A stretch of DNA of 17,540 bases from an uncultured Prevotella sp. Lineage in GTDB: Bacteria > Bacteroidota > Bacteroidia > Bacteroidales > Bacteroidaceae. The notes beneath the pieces were generated by a model. The model worked only from the letters and a program-made list of their open reading frames with translations, searched no databases and was not told the origin of the DNA. This document shows positions 1-7,602 of the stretch, in pieces (the first letter of the stretch is position 1; each line of letters begins with the position of its first letter). Location: assembly GCA_937877685.1 (NCBI GenBank), contig CALFGU010000056.1, positions 1 to 17,540 on the forward strand, in the 5' to 3' direction. A program made the position numbers and the translations under genes.

Positions 1-1443
1 TGGCTTACTGTATTGTATGCCTGTGCAAAATTGGGTGCAGTTGCGGTTACGGTAAACACCAACTACAAGCTTTCTGAGCTGGAGTATGTATGCAAGAACT
101 CAGATATGCATACCCTATGTATAATTGACCGTGAGCGCAACAGCGATTTTGTGAGCATGGTATATGAGATGGTGCCTGAACTGAGAAGCTGCAGAAGGGG
201 AGACCTCAAATGTGAGAAACTTCCTGTATTGAAGAATGTGGTGTTTATCGGCCAGGAGAAATACAGGGGAATGTACAACATTCCGGAGTTGCTCCTTTTG
301 GGCAAGAACAGCCTCAAGGATGATGAGTATGCTGCCATCAGGGAGAGTGTGAGTTGCCATGATGTGGTGAACATGCAGTATACGTCGGGAACAACAGGAT
401 TCCCTAAGGGTGTAATGCTTACCCATTACAATATTACCAACAATGGTTTCCTTACCGGTGAGCACATGAAGTTCACACAAGACGATAAACTCTGCGTTTG
501 TGTGCCCCTGTTCCACTGCTTTGGCGTAGTGCTCGCTACAATGAACTGCTTGACGCACGGTTGTACGCAAGTTATGGTCGAACGTTTTGACCCCCTTGTT
601 GTGCTTGCCTCAATCCATAAGGAAAGATGTACAGCGCTTTATGGCGTACCCACTATGTTCATCGCCGAAATGAATCACCCGATGTTCCCCATGTTTGATA
701 TGTCAAGCCTCCGCACAGGTATTATGGCGGGTTCGCTTTGTCCTATCGAACTCATGCGTCAAGTGGAAGAAAAGATGTTCATGCGCGTCACAAGTGTGTA
801 TGGTCTTACGGAGGCTTCGCCTGGTATGACGCAGACACGCATTGATGACCCCTTTGAAGTGCGTTGCACCACTGTCGGTCACGAATTTGAATTCACCGAA
901 GTCAAGGTTCTTGACCCCGAAACGGGAGAAGAATGCCCCGTAGGTGTACAGGGTGAAATGTGTAACCGTGGTTATAACACGATGAAGGGATATTACAAGA
1001 ACCCCGAGGCAACCGCCGAAGTGATTGACGCTAATGGTTTCCTTCATTCCGGTGACCTCGGTGTGAAAGACCCTGACGGCAACTTCCGCATCACTGGGCG
1101 CATCAAGGACATGATTATCCGTGGCGGTGAAAATATTTATCCTCGCGAGATTGAGGAATTCCTTTATAAAATGGAGGGGATTAAGGACGTGCAAGTGGCA
1201 GGTATTCCTTCAAAACGCTATGGCGAAGAGGTTGGAGCCTTTATCATTCTCCACGAAGGCGTAGAGATGACGGATTTAGACGTTCGTGACTTCTGCGCAG
1301 GCAAGATCGCGCGCTACAAAATCCCCCGCTACATCTTCTTTATCAAGGAATTCCCCATGACAGGCAGTGGTAAGATTCAGAAATTCAAACTCAAGGATCT
1401 CGGTCTCAAACTCTGCGAAGAGCAGGGGATTCATGTGATTTAA
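1..1443 (+). CDS. Acyl-CoA synthetase (AMP-dependent synthetase/ligase), 5'-truncated by the window edge
   Basis: This enzyme activates a carboxylic acid, probably a fatty acid, with ATP to an acyl-adenylate and then to acyl-CoA in the cytoplasm. The frame is open from base 1, so the N-terminus lies outside the window; the TTG at 13 is not a credible start. The P-loop-like motif YTSGTTGFPKG is encoded at 379-411. It is followed by a GLTEASPG A5-type motif, then HSGDLG, GRIKDMIIRGGENIYPREIE, and the C-terminal GSGKIQK catalytic lysine motif. About 480 residues are present, against 540-560 usual for the family, so roughly 60-80 residues are missing. Substrate chain length cannot be read from the sequence. 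The gene is odd in codon use: the first ~470 bases favour AGA/AGG and GAG, the rest CGN and GAA. No clear terminator follows. Confidence 0.93.
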   Translation, partial: WLTVLYACAKLGAVAVTVNTNYKLSELEYVCKNSDMHTLCIIDRERNSDFVSMVYEMVPELRSCRRGDLKCEKLPVLKNVVFIGQEKYRGMYNIPELLLLGKNSLKDDEYAAIRESVSCHDVVNMQYTSGTTGFPKGVMLTHYNITNNGFLTGEHMKFTQDDKLCVCVPLFHCFGVVLATMNCLTHGCTQVMVERFDPLVVLASIHKERCTALYGVPTMFIAEMNHPMFPMFDMSSLRTGIMAGSLCPIELMRQVEEKMFMRVTSVYGLTEASPGMTQTRIDDPFEVRCTTVGHEFEFTEVKVLDPETGEECPVGVQGEMCNRGYNTMKGYYKNPEATAEVIDANGFLHSGDLGVKDPDGNFRITGRIKDMIIRGGENIYPREIEEFLYKMEGIKDVQVAGIPSKRYGEEVGAFIILHEGVEMTDLDVRDFCAGKIARYKIPRYIFFIKEFPMTGSGKIQKFKLKDLGLKLCEEQGIHVI

Positions 1444-1528
1444 GCGGAGCGAGAAAGGGGAACTTTCATGTCCATAAATTGATAGCGTATATCTCTAAGC
1501 ATAAAAGTCTTTGTTTTATAGTGTGAAT

Positions 1529-1560
1529 ATTGTATTCCTCAAATAAAAAAAGTAACTTTG
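1529..1560 (+). promoter_or_regulatory. Bacteroidetes-type promoter before the tetranucleotide-repeat unit
   Basis: A TTG at 1530-1532 lies exactly 20 bases before TAACTTTG at 1553-1560. This matches the Bacteroidetes primary-sigma consensus (-33 TTG, -7 TAnnTTTG). Transcription would begin near 1567 and run through the GCAA repeat to the palindrome at 1780-1827. Confidence 0.65.
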
Positions 1561-1569
1561 CACCATGAT

Positions 1570-1776
<207 letters not shown>

Positions 1777-1779
1777 TTG

Positions 1780-1830
1780 AAATGCGTCTGTTGGTATGGA
1801 ATATATTCCATGCCGACAGACGCATTTTAT
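1780..1830. terminator. 48-base near-perfect palindrome, probable intrinsic terminator
   Basis: The arms 1780-1803 and 1804-1827 are complementary over 24 pairs, with only two G-U wobbles when read as plus-strand RNA. The right arm runs straight into TTTTATATTT. The shape is that of a Rho-independent terminator for the short unit starting near 1567. It also contains the ATG at 1782, which argues against that codon as the start of the downstream gene. The T-run overlaps a possible -7 box at 1828-1835. Confidence 0.7.
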
Positions 1831-1835
1831 ATTTG
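1828..1835 (+). promoter_or_regulatory. Candidate -7 box TATATTTG for the 1848 gene
   Basis: TATATTTG fits TAnnTTTG and lies 12 bases before the ATG at 1848, so the transcript would be nearly leaderless. No convincing -33 element is seen 20 bases upstream, where the hairpin arm lies. Confidence 0.35.
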
Positions 1836-1847
1836 ACACTTTACCTT

Positions 1848-2444
1848 ATGGCTGAAAATATTAGAAAAGTTTATCCCCCTGCCAAGAATTCTTCTGCAGG
1901 CAGTTGGTATCATGACACAGACAAGGAACGTTATGAAAGAGTCATGCACATCTTAGAACGGTGGTTAGTTGCAAAGGAATATGATGAAAATGATGTAAAA
2001 TGGTTTGTCAAGTGCGCTATACTCAACAAAATTTACATTTCTGAGGGCGTATATGCTATGGGAGAACAAGCTTGGAAGCGTTCCAATTCTGCGCGTCGAA
2101 AAAAAATTCTCCAGATAATAGAAAATGAGGGATATGCAACGCATAAAGAGATAGATTTGGAAAAATGTCGCAAAGGAATTCGTTTTGAACACATGGTTCC
2201 GTTTAATGTAGTCCTCCCGGTTTTAAAAGAGATGTTCGAACAGCAACAACTGACTTTTGAGGTATTTCAAAAAATTCGTTCAAAACTCAATATTTGCTTC
2301 GTTACACCTGATGAGGATTGTGTCCTGAACAAAGCATTTCGTCAGGAAATGCCTAATGGAACAGATTGGCTTAACCATCCTAATGATGAATTTGCGAGGT
2401 ACGACAAGGTAGGAGTGAAGATTTATAAGCGGGTACATTCATGA
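1848..2444 (+). CDS. Unrecognised 198-aa protein, faint HNH-like signature
   Basis: I chose the ATG at 1848 because the upstream in-frame ATG (1782) lies inside the palindrome and the residues it would add look like a translated hairpin. No signal peptide or membrane segment is seen. The N-terminal half is rich in charged residues and looks helical. The C-terminal half carries FEHMVPFN (residues 113-120, E114-H115-x-x-P118), then NICFVTPDEDCVLNKAF (148-164) and a tail with RY and KVGVKIYK. An E-H-x-x-P element followed by N...E/D...N-K spacing recalls degenerate HNH/beta-beta-alpha metal nucleases, but this is only a resemblance and no function is assigned. The AT-rich base use resembles the two genes that follow. 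It could be an accessory, defence or toxin gene. Confidence 0.75.
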   Translation: MAENIRKVYPPAKNSSAGSWYHDTDKERYERVMHILERWLVAKEYDENDVKWFVKCAILNKIYISEGVYAMGEQAWKRSNSARRKKILQIIENEGYATHKEIDLEKCRKGIRFEHMVPFNVVLPVLKEMFEQQQLTFEVFQKIRSKLNICFVTPDEDCVLNKAFRQEMPNGTDWLNHPNDEFARYDKVGVKIYKRVHS

Positions 2445-2504
2445 AATTATTTTTAGTCCCCTAAGATTTGACACGATACATTTACCTATTAAATATATAT
2501 TTCA

Positions 2505-3533
2505 ATGGCAATAACAAATAATCAATTAGGTATGACTGTTTCAGGGGTTTACAACACTAAGGTGGGCGTCTTTGAGACTGGTAAGAAGGACGCGCAAGGT
2601 GGCGCCTATGAAGGTGTTCGCTTCTTGGCATTACGCGACCGTCAGTTGGAGCAGTATCAGGTAAAGGACGGTGTGATTATTGTTGGCGACCGTGCTTTCT
2701 TTGATGCAAAAGTAAAAACCGTGGTACTTCCTGAAGGTTTGAAGGCTATAGGTTGCAGCGCCTTTGCCGGATGCAAGAACCTGACCGGCATTGCTCTTCC
2801 CGAAGGTTTGGAGATTATCAAAGAAACTGCTTTCCGTGATTGCGAGTCACTCTCTGAACTCACATTGCCAGCTACGCTATTATATGTAGGAAAGCGTGCT
2901 TTTGGTCCTGCCTTAAAGCGTCTGGTTATTCTCTCTGAGAATGTTACGTTTGACTCAGGAGCCTTCGCTCAGGTCAAAGCATTGGAAGAAATTCTTGTTC
3001 CTTTGTCTGCATTGGAGAAATATATTTCCATGTTCAAAGAAATGGGCATAACGGCACAGGTTTTTGCTCTGGCAGAAGAACCTGAAATAGAAACATGTAC
3101 CGTGATTGAAGATTATACTATTGATAATCTATCAGTGCTTGATGAAGTTGACGACGAAGATCAGGACGTGTTTGAAGATTATGAAGAGGAAGATACAGAG
3201 GAGGAATCGCAGTCTGATATTAGTGAAGATTGTGTTGTGAAGGCTGTAATCAAATATGATGTAGAAGGTGAAGTCTTTGGCAAAGTTGTATTTGTTTATG
3301 ATGGTCAATATTGTGTAGATGTTGATAACAATGGCGATATTGATTTTGAAAAAGTAAAGAATTACACTTTAGAGAACTTTGATCTAAGCATGTGTTATGA
3401 ACTTGGTTTGGATGCCGATATTCCTGTTGCAGATTGCGAGCAGAAAATTATTGATGCTTTTTTGAGTGCGCTTGATGATGAAGGTGAACTTGAATATTTG
3501 GATGATCCAAACTCAACGTACTTGGAATATTAA
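2505..3533 (+). CDS. BspA-type leucine-rich-repeat protein with acidic linker and C-terminal module
   Basis: A 342-residue protein with no signal peptide, so probably cytoplasmic, unlike most BspA-like surface proteins. Residues ~53-190 hold LRR_5-type repeats of about 23 residues (LPEGLKAIGCSAFAGCKNL, LPEGLEIIKETAFRDCESL, then a degenerate third and fourth). The block ends in VPLSALEKYISMF, a typical cap for these repeats. Residues ~193-242 form a very acidic linker rich in D and E. Residues ~243-342 form a separate domain that is clearly homologous to the whole protein encoded at 3749-4054. LRRs of this kind bind proteins; the partner is unknown. The C-terminal module is not one I recognise. 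The ATG at 2505 has an AT-rich upstream and no obvious Shine-Dalgarno. Confidence 0.88.
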   Translation: MAITNNQLGMTVSGVYNTKVGVFETGKKDAQGGAYEGVRFLALRDRQLEQYQVKDGVIIVGDRAFFDAKVKTVVLPEGLKAIGCSAFAGCKNLTGIALPEGLEIIKETAFRDCESLSELTLPATLLYVGKRAFGPALKRLVILSENVTFDSGAFAQVKALEEILVPLSALEKYISMFKEMGITAQVFALAEEPEIETCTVIEDYTIDNLSVLDEVDDEDQDVFEDYEEEDTEEESQSDISEDCVVKAVIKYDVEGEVFGKVVFVYDGQYCVDVDNNGDIDFEKVKNYTLENFDLSMCYELGLDADIPVADCEQKIIDAFLSALDDEGELEYLDDPNSTYLEY

Positions 3534-3748
3534 ATTCTAAGAAAAATAACTATAGGGAGTTAGTGTGTTGAGCAATCAAGACATTGACTGTAGTATAGTC
3601 ATACCAAACTTGTGATACTTTGGAAACGTATCTTACAATGTTCTGCTAAATGGTACGTTTTGAAAGTGATAAAAAATGAGCATTTTTTACTCATATAACT
3701 ATATAATTATTAGAACCTGGCGAAGTATAGGTAATCGCTTTGTAGATT

Positions 3749-4054
3749 ATGTCTAACGTAAAAATTGTTGCTAAGATTAGGTATTCTGTTGAAGGAGACT
3801 TGTATGGTAAAATTATATTTATACAAGACGGTGAGTTTTGGGCTGATGATCAGAACTATGGAGATGATCCTTTAGAAAAAATGACAGAAAAATCTCTGGA
3901 TATAGACACCAGTTTCAGTCTTGGCATTGCTGCTGATAAACCCATTGAAGATTGTGAGCAGGAAATTATTGATGCTTATTTGGAAGCGCTTGCGGAAATG
4001 GATGAACTTCAGTATTTGGATGATCCAAGTGAAACTTATTTGGAATATAAATAG
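3749..4054 (+). CDS. Stand-alone copy of the LRR protein's C-terminal module (hypothetical, 101 aa)
   Basis: A small acidic cytoplasmic protein without signal peptide or membrane segment. It aligns end to end with residues ~243-342 of the LRR protein encoded just upstream. Shared landmarks are VEG...GK..F..DG near the start and DCEQ.IIDA.L.AL near the end. A closing YLDDP..TYLEY is also common to both. Over the last 33 aligned residues, 23 are identical by hand count. The pattern suggests duplication of the module followed by separation or fusion. The gene lies 215 bases after the LRR gene and is closed by a strong terminator at 4093-4130. Function is unknown; a partner, inhibitor or immunity-like role is only conjecture. 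Confidence 0.85.
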   Translation: MSNVKIVAKIRYSVEGDLYGKIIFIQDGEFWADDQNYGDDPLEKMTEKSLDIDTSFSLGIAADKPIEDCEQEIIDAYLEALAEMDELQYLDDPSETYLEYK

Positions 4055-4092
4055 TAGGAGTTTTCTTCATTAAATTTATAAGGATATTCTGT

Positions 4093-4130
4093 GTGCCACT
4101 TGCTTTATTGTAAGTGGCACTTTGTGTTTT
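4093..4130 (+). terminator. Intrinsic terminator after the module gene
   Basis: GTGCCACTTGC (4093-4103) pairs with GTAAGTGGCAC (4110-4120) across a 6-base loop, with one G-U pair. It is followed by the T-rich TTTGTGTTTT. Confidence 0.8.
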
Positions 4131-4240
4131 GCAGGGGATACGTGAATTATCATGTAGAGAAATGAATGTTGAGAGCGTCGCTGTAGTTTATGTTTTTCAT
4201 ATTTTGTCGCGTCGTAATGGTGTATTTGCTGAAAACTGAG

Positions 4241-4248
4241 TAACTTCG
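4241..4248 (+). promoter_or_regulatory. Candidate -7 box TAACTTCG for the DUF554 gene
   Basis: TAACTTCGC differs from the local consensus TAACTTTGC by one base and lies 75 bases before the ATG at 4323. No clear -33 element is visible 20 bases upstream. Confidence 0.3.
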
Positions 4249-4322
4249 CGGGTTGAAAGTAATATGAGAGTTGGCGTTTGAAACCTGGAGTTGCGCCATT
4301 GCCTTAAACTTTGGATTTTGTT

Positions 4323-5030
4323 ATGCTTGGAACAATCGTAAATACCGCCACGATAATTTTAGGAACCTCCCTTGGTGCGTTGTTGCGGAAAGGGGTGAAA
4401 CCGCAGTATCAGGAAGGGCTTTATAATGCGATGGGATTTTGCGCAGTGGCGTTGGGACTTCATGCTTTTGTGCAACACTTGCCGAAGTCAGAATGCTCCG
4501 TATTGTTTATAGTCTGCTTAGCGGTCGGTTCTTTGATAGGTTATGCCTTAAGATTGACGGAGCGTTTTAACCGTTTAGTATCGCGTAGTGGTGATAACGC
4601 TTCGACAGATTCAGAAGTGCAGGTGAAGCGCCTTGGTGAGGGACTATCTACAGGGATATTGCTTTATTGCGTAGGCACACTCTCGATGCTGGGTCCCGTA
4701 GTGAGTGCGTTGCAGGGTGATAACACCTATCTCTTCACGAATGCGACCCTGGATTTCGTTACCTCCATGGTGTTGGCCTCTACTTACGGTTGGGGAATGC
4801 TCTGGGCGGCTCCCGTGTTATTCTTTTGGCAAGGAGCGTTTTACGCAGTAGCCTCGATGTCGGAGGATGTGATACAGCAGTCGTTGATTACGGAACTTTC
4901 AATCGTTGGTGGCATCTTGATTTTTGCTTCAGGTCTGTCCATTCTGGGCATTAAGGAAAGCAAGACGCTGAACATGTTGCCTGCTCTTTTCTTGCCAATT
5001 CTTTATTTCCTGGTGAAAGGAATGTTTTAA
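4323..5030 (+). CDS. DUF554 family membrane protein (YdfK/YqgA-like)
   Basis: A 235-residue integral membrane protein of unknown function. The family signature is visible at the start (MLGTIVNTATIILGTSLGAL), followed by a short basic stretch and further hydrophobic segments. A polar loop rich in Asn, Ser and Glu lies near residues 92-105. Next come GLSTGILLYCVGTLSMLGP and a C-terminal segment with GGILIFASGLSILGIKE. Size and segment count agree with the family. I prefer ATG at 4323 to the TTG at 4311 because DUF554 proteins typically begin M-x-GT-x-xN. It is a single-gene unit with its own terminator. Transport has been guessed for the family but is not established. Confidence 0.9.
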   Translation: MLGTIVNTATIILGTSLGALLRKGVKPQYQEGLYNAMGFCAVALGLHAFVQHLPKSECSVLFIVCLAVGSLIGYALRLTERFNRLVSRSGDNASTDSEVQVKRLGEGLSTGILLYCVGTLSMLGPVVSALQGDNTYLFTNATLDFVTSMVLASTYGWGMLWAAPVLFFWQGAFYAVASMSEDVIQQSLITELSIVGGILIFASGLSILGIKESKTLNMLPALFLPILYFLVKGMF

Positions 5031-5055
5031 GAACACGTATTTATACACAACTTTC

Positions 5056-5091
5056 AGAGAGGTCTTTCAAATTGGAGGACCTCTCTTTTTT
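5056..5091 (+). terminator. Intrinsic terminator after the DUF554 gene
   Basis: AGAGAGGTCTTTC (5056-5068) pairs with GGAGGACCTCTCT (5074-5086), two of the pairs being G-U. The loop is 5 bases, and the right arm runs into T5086-T5091. Confidence 0.85.
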
Positions 5092-5110
5092 ATAATTGCT
5101 TAAAAATTCG

Positions 5111-5118
5111 TAAGTTTG
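5111..5118 (+). promoter_or_regulatory. Promoter -7 box TAAGTTTG of the dedA-lolD-cvfB operon
   Basis: TAAGTTTGCAC fits TAnnTTTG and follows the preceding terminator immediately. Transcription would start near 5125, about 36 bases before the ATG at 5161. The -33 position holds only TTTT, so the upstream element is weak. Confidence 0.55.
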
Positions 5119-5160
5119 CACTTTAATTTGTAGAGCAAACAATAGAACTTATAAACTATT

Positions 5161-5796
5161 ATGGAAGAAATTATTCTTTGGCTTTTTGACCATCTCAATT
5201 ATTGGACAGTCGCATTCTTTATGGCGATTGAAAGTTCGTTCATTCCCTTCCCTTCAGAGGTGGTTGTTCCGCCAGCTGCTTGGAAGACGGGGTCTTCTAT
5301 GGAGATGACCTTCTTGGGCGTAGTGATTTTTGCTACGATTGGTGCCAACATAGGTGCACTCGTTAATTATTATCTCGCAAAGTTTTTGGGTCGTCCCGTA
5401 GTCTATTCTTTCGCTCGCAGTCGTTGGGGGCGTTATTGCTTGATTGATGAAGCGAAGGTGAAGTATGCCGAAGAATATTTCGTGAAAAACGGCGCCATGT
5501 CCACCTTCGTAGGTCGCTTGGTTCCTGCTGTGCGCCAACTGATTTCCATTCCCGCAGGTTTGGCAGGGATGAACATTTGGAAATTCCTTTTATATACGAC
5601 CCTCGGAGCAGGAACCTGGAATTTCGTTCTGGCAGGTTTGGGATACCTTATTTTAAAGATGTTCCCCGAAGTAGATACGCCTCAGAAGGTTGCCGAAAAG
5701 GCTGGAGAATACAGTCACATAATTGGTTATTGCATTCTTGGCGTAGTGGCTGCAGTGGCAATTTTTTATTTGGTGAAACACCTTAGGAAGAAATAA
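5161..5796 (+). CDS. DedA family (SNARE-associated/VTT domain) membrane protein
   Basis: DedA proteins are inner-membrane proteins implicated in lipid flipping and envelope homeostasis. This one has 211 residues, the normal length. The N-terminal motif ESSFIPFPSEVVVPPA (E24 to A39) is the DedA re-entrant signature. The second signature, FVGRLVPAVRQLISIPAG (116-133), carries two arginines (R119 and R125) spaced as in the functionally required pair of E. coli YqjA. At least four hydrophobic segments are seen, with a final one before the basic tail KHLRKK. It is the first gene of a three-gene operon; the next gene starts 12 bases after its stop. The paralogue identity within the family cannot be resolved. 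Confidence 0.93.
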   Translation: MEEIILWLFDHLNYWTVAFFMAIESSFIPFPSEVVVPPAAWKTGSSMEMTFLGVVIFATIGANIGALVNYYLAKFLGRPVVYSFARSRWGRYCLIDEAKVKYAEEYFVKNGAMSTFVGRLVPAVRQLISIPAGLAGMNIWKFLLYTTLGAGTWNFVLAGLGYLILKMFPEVDTPQKVAEKAGEYSHIIGYCILGVVAAVAIFYLVKHLRKK

Positions 5797-5808
5797 TTAC
5801 TTACGGTT

Positions 5809-6465
5809 GTGATTCAAATTCAAGGAATACATAAGTCCTTTGGCACGCTTGAGGTGCTTAAAGGTATTGATTTGCACATTCAAAAGAAAGAGGTGGTGAG
5901 TATTGTCGGACCGAGTGGTGCCGGTAAGACTACGCTACTTCAGGTTCTTGGTACGCTTCACAAACCCGACTCTGGTTCGCTTCACATTAATGGTGTGGAC
6001 GTTCTGTCACTAAAAGGCAACGAACTTGCAAAGTTTCGTAACCGCCATTTAGGGTTTGTTTTCCAATTCCATCAGTTGCTCCCCGAATTTACGGCACTTG
6101 AAAACGTCATGGTGCCTGGTCTTTTGGCGGGTGAGAAAGAGCGCGACCTGCGCAAGCGTGCTGCTGAACTTTTAGACTATTTAAAGTTGTCAACACGCTT
6201 TGAGCACAAGCCCTCAGAACTTTCTGGTGGTGAAAAACAGCGTGTTGCCGTTGCACGTGCGTTGATGAACCGCCCCGATGTGATTCTTGCTGACGAACCC
6301 TCGGGAAGTTTGGACATGCATAACAAGCAAGAACTCCACAATTTGTTTTTTGAGTTGCGCGACACGTTTGACCAGACGTTCGTCATCGTAACCCACGACG
6401 AGGAACTCTCGCGCATCACCGACCGCACCATTCACATGATGGACGGCATCATTGTTGATGCATAG
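5809..6465 (+). CDS. lolD: LolD-like ABC transporter ATP-binding protein
   Basis: A cytoplasmic ATPase subunit of 218 residues, matching the LolD/MacB-type family. LolD powers release of outer-membrane lipoproteins by the LolCE complex. Motifs are Walker A GPSGAGKTT (34-42), Q-loop glutamine Q86 in FQFHQLLPEFTALENV, signature LSGGEKQR (138-145), Walker B VILADEPSGSLD (158-169) and the switch histidine H196 in THDE. The HQLLPEFTALENV segment is typical of LolD. The start is a GTG, with no in-frame ATG before the Walker A region. No permease gene is adjacent, which is usual for lolD in Bacteroidetes, but the exact transporter partner is therefore inferred. Confidence 0.88.
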   Translation: MIQIQGIHKSFGTLEVLKGIDLHIQKKEVVSIVGPSGAGKTTLLQVLGTLHKPDSGSLHINGVDVLSLKGNELAKFRNRHLGFVFQFHQLLPEFTALENVMVPGLLAGEKERDLRKRAAELLDYLKLSTRFEHKPSELSGGEKQRVAVARALMNRPDVILADEPSGSLDMHNKQELHNLFFELRDTFDQTFVIVTHDEELSRITDRTIHMMDGIIVDA

Positions 6466-6489
6466 GCAGATTTAAATATCACATTTTCA

Positions 6490-7329
6490 ATGATTAAGAT
6501 AGGACAATACAATACACTTCGCATCACTCGTTTCACCGACCACGGCGCCTACCTTGACGCAGGCAAAGAATTGGGCGACATCCTGTTGCCCAAGCAATAT
6601 GTGAAACCCGAAATGCGTCCGGGTACGGAAGTCGAGGTTATCGTTTACCTTGACCAACAAGACCGATTGGTGGCAACAACCGAAAAGGCGCTTGCCGTTG
6701 TAGGTGACTTTGCACATCTGCGTGTGGCGTGGGTGAATGAATACGGCGCTTTCTTGGATTGGGGATTGATGAAGGACCTCTTCGTGCCCTTCCGCGAGCA
6801 AAAGTTGCGCATGGTGAAAGACCATAGTTACACCGTGCACGTTCACATAGACCCCGAAACGGCCCGCATCGTGGCTTCGGCTAAAGTGGAACGCTACCTT
6901 CAATCCGCAAACTTCACCGACTACCACAAGGGTGAGGAAGTCGATATGCTCATTTGGCAAAAAACAGACCTTGGTTTCAAAGTCATCGTCAACAATAAGC
7001 ACCAAGGACAAATCTACGACAATCAGATTTACGAAAATCTCCATAGCGGCATGCGCGTTCGTGGCACGGTGGTCAACGTTCGCCCTGACGGAAAACTTGA
7101 TTTGAGCGTACAGAAGATTGGTAAGGGACGCTTTAAGGATTTTGCCGAAGAACTTCTTGACGCTTTAGAATCAGCGCCCGACGGTTTCTTGCCTTTCACC
7201 GACAAAACCCCATCTGAGGAAATCGCCGAACGTTTCGGGGTGAGCAAAAAAACGTTTAAGAAAGCGCTTGGCAATCTCTATCGTGAGCGCAAGGTGGAAC
7301 TCCTTCCCGACGGAGTGAAATTGGTTTAG
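6490..7329 (+). CDS. cvfB: CvfB-like S1 RNA-binding domain protein (YitL family)
   Basis: A 279-residue cytoplasmic protein with tandem S1-like OB-fold domains (about residues 1-65, 68-135 and 140-215) and a C-terminal winged-helix region. The latter is SEEIAERFGVSKKTFKKAL (near 242-260), ending in KVELLPDGVKLV. This is the architecture of CvfB, an RNA-binding protein linked to virulence regulation in Staphylococcus. Its role in Bacteroidetes is not established. Typical phrases include GAYLDAGKELGDILLP and GAFLDWGLMKDLFVPF. It is the last gene of the operon, 24 bases after lolD. A repeat element begins 14 bases after its stop and pushes the terminator to 7706-7772. Confidence 0.9.
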   Translation: MIKIGQYNTLRITRFTDHGAYLDAGKELGDILLPKQYVKPEMRPGTEVEVIVYLDQQDRLVATTEKALAVVGDFAHLRVAWVNEYGAFLDWGLMKDLFVPFREQKLRMVKDHSYTVHVHIDPETARIVASAKVERYLQSANFTDYHKGEEVDMLIWQKTDLGFKVIVNNKHQGQIYDNQIYENLHSGMRVRGTVVNVRPDGKLDLSVQKIGKGRFKDFAEELLDALESAPDGFLPFTDKTPSEEIAERFGVSKKTFKKALGNLYRERKVELLPDGVKLV

Positions 7330-7375
7330 ACATAGAAATAATGGCAATGATATAGAAGTTGCCCCTAAGTCGCAT

Positions 7376-7422
7376 ATCATACCCCCTCCCCGCCAAAGGC
7401 GGTACTCCCCCTATCTTAAGGG
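7376..7422 (+). repeat. Internal hairpin repeat, copy 1 of element A
   Basis: It begins ATCATACCCCCTCCCC, has a central hairpin CCGCC-AAA-GGCGG, and ends TACTCCCCCTATCTTAAGGG. It is in the same orientation as copy 2, whose start is 84 bases downstream. Confidence 0.9.
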
Positions 7423-7458
7423 AAACAGAGACTTTTCCAACGAATATTGAGAGAATGT

Positions 7459-7514
7459 CATCATACCCCCTCCCCGCCCAAAGGCGGTACTCCCCCTATC
7501 TTAAGGGGAGAGCG
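7459..7514 (+). repeat. Internal hairpin repeat, copy 2 of element A
   Basis: Nearly identical to copy 1, with one extra C in the loop (CCGCC-CAAA-GGCGG) and a longer match to copy 3 through CTTAAGGGGAGAGCG. Confidence 0.9.
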
Positions 7515-7602
7515 TGGTTTGATACTTCCGTTAAAAAAACTTCATTGCTGTAACCCCTCTGGTTTTCACTCGGTATAAATAGTGTAAAAACACTCCGCAT
7601 GG

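Noticed and set aside
1444..1528. Terminator after the acyl-CoA synthetase
   Set aside because: Only a 5-bp GAAAG/CTTTC stem is present with no T-run; not enough to call.
1782..1847. Longer start (ATG 1782) for the 198-aa protein
   Set aside because: The ATG and the next codons lie inside a 48-base palindrome that looks like a terminator; ATG 1848 follows it and a candidate -7 box.
3619..3665. Hairpin AAACGTA...TACGTTT between the LRR gene and the module gene
   Set aside because: The stem is only 7 bp with a loop of more than 25 bases and no T-run; probably chance.
7359..7553. ORF inside element A
   Set aside because: It is built from the repeat units, starts inside the element and resembles no protein.
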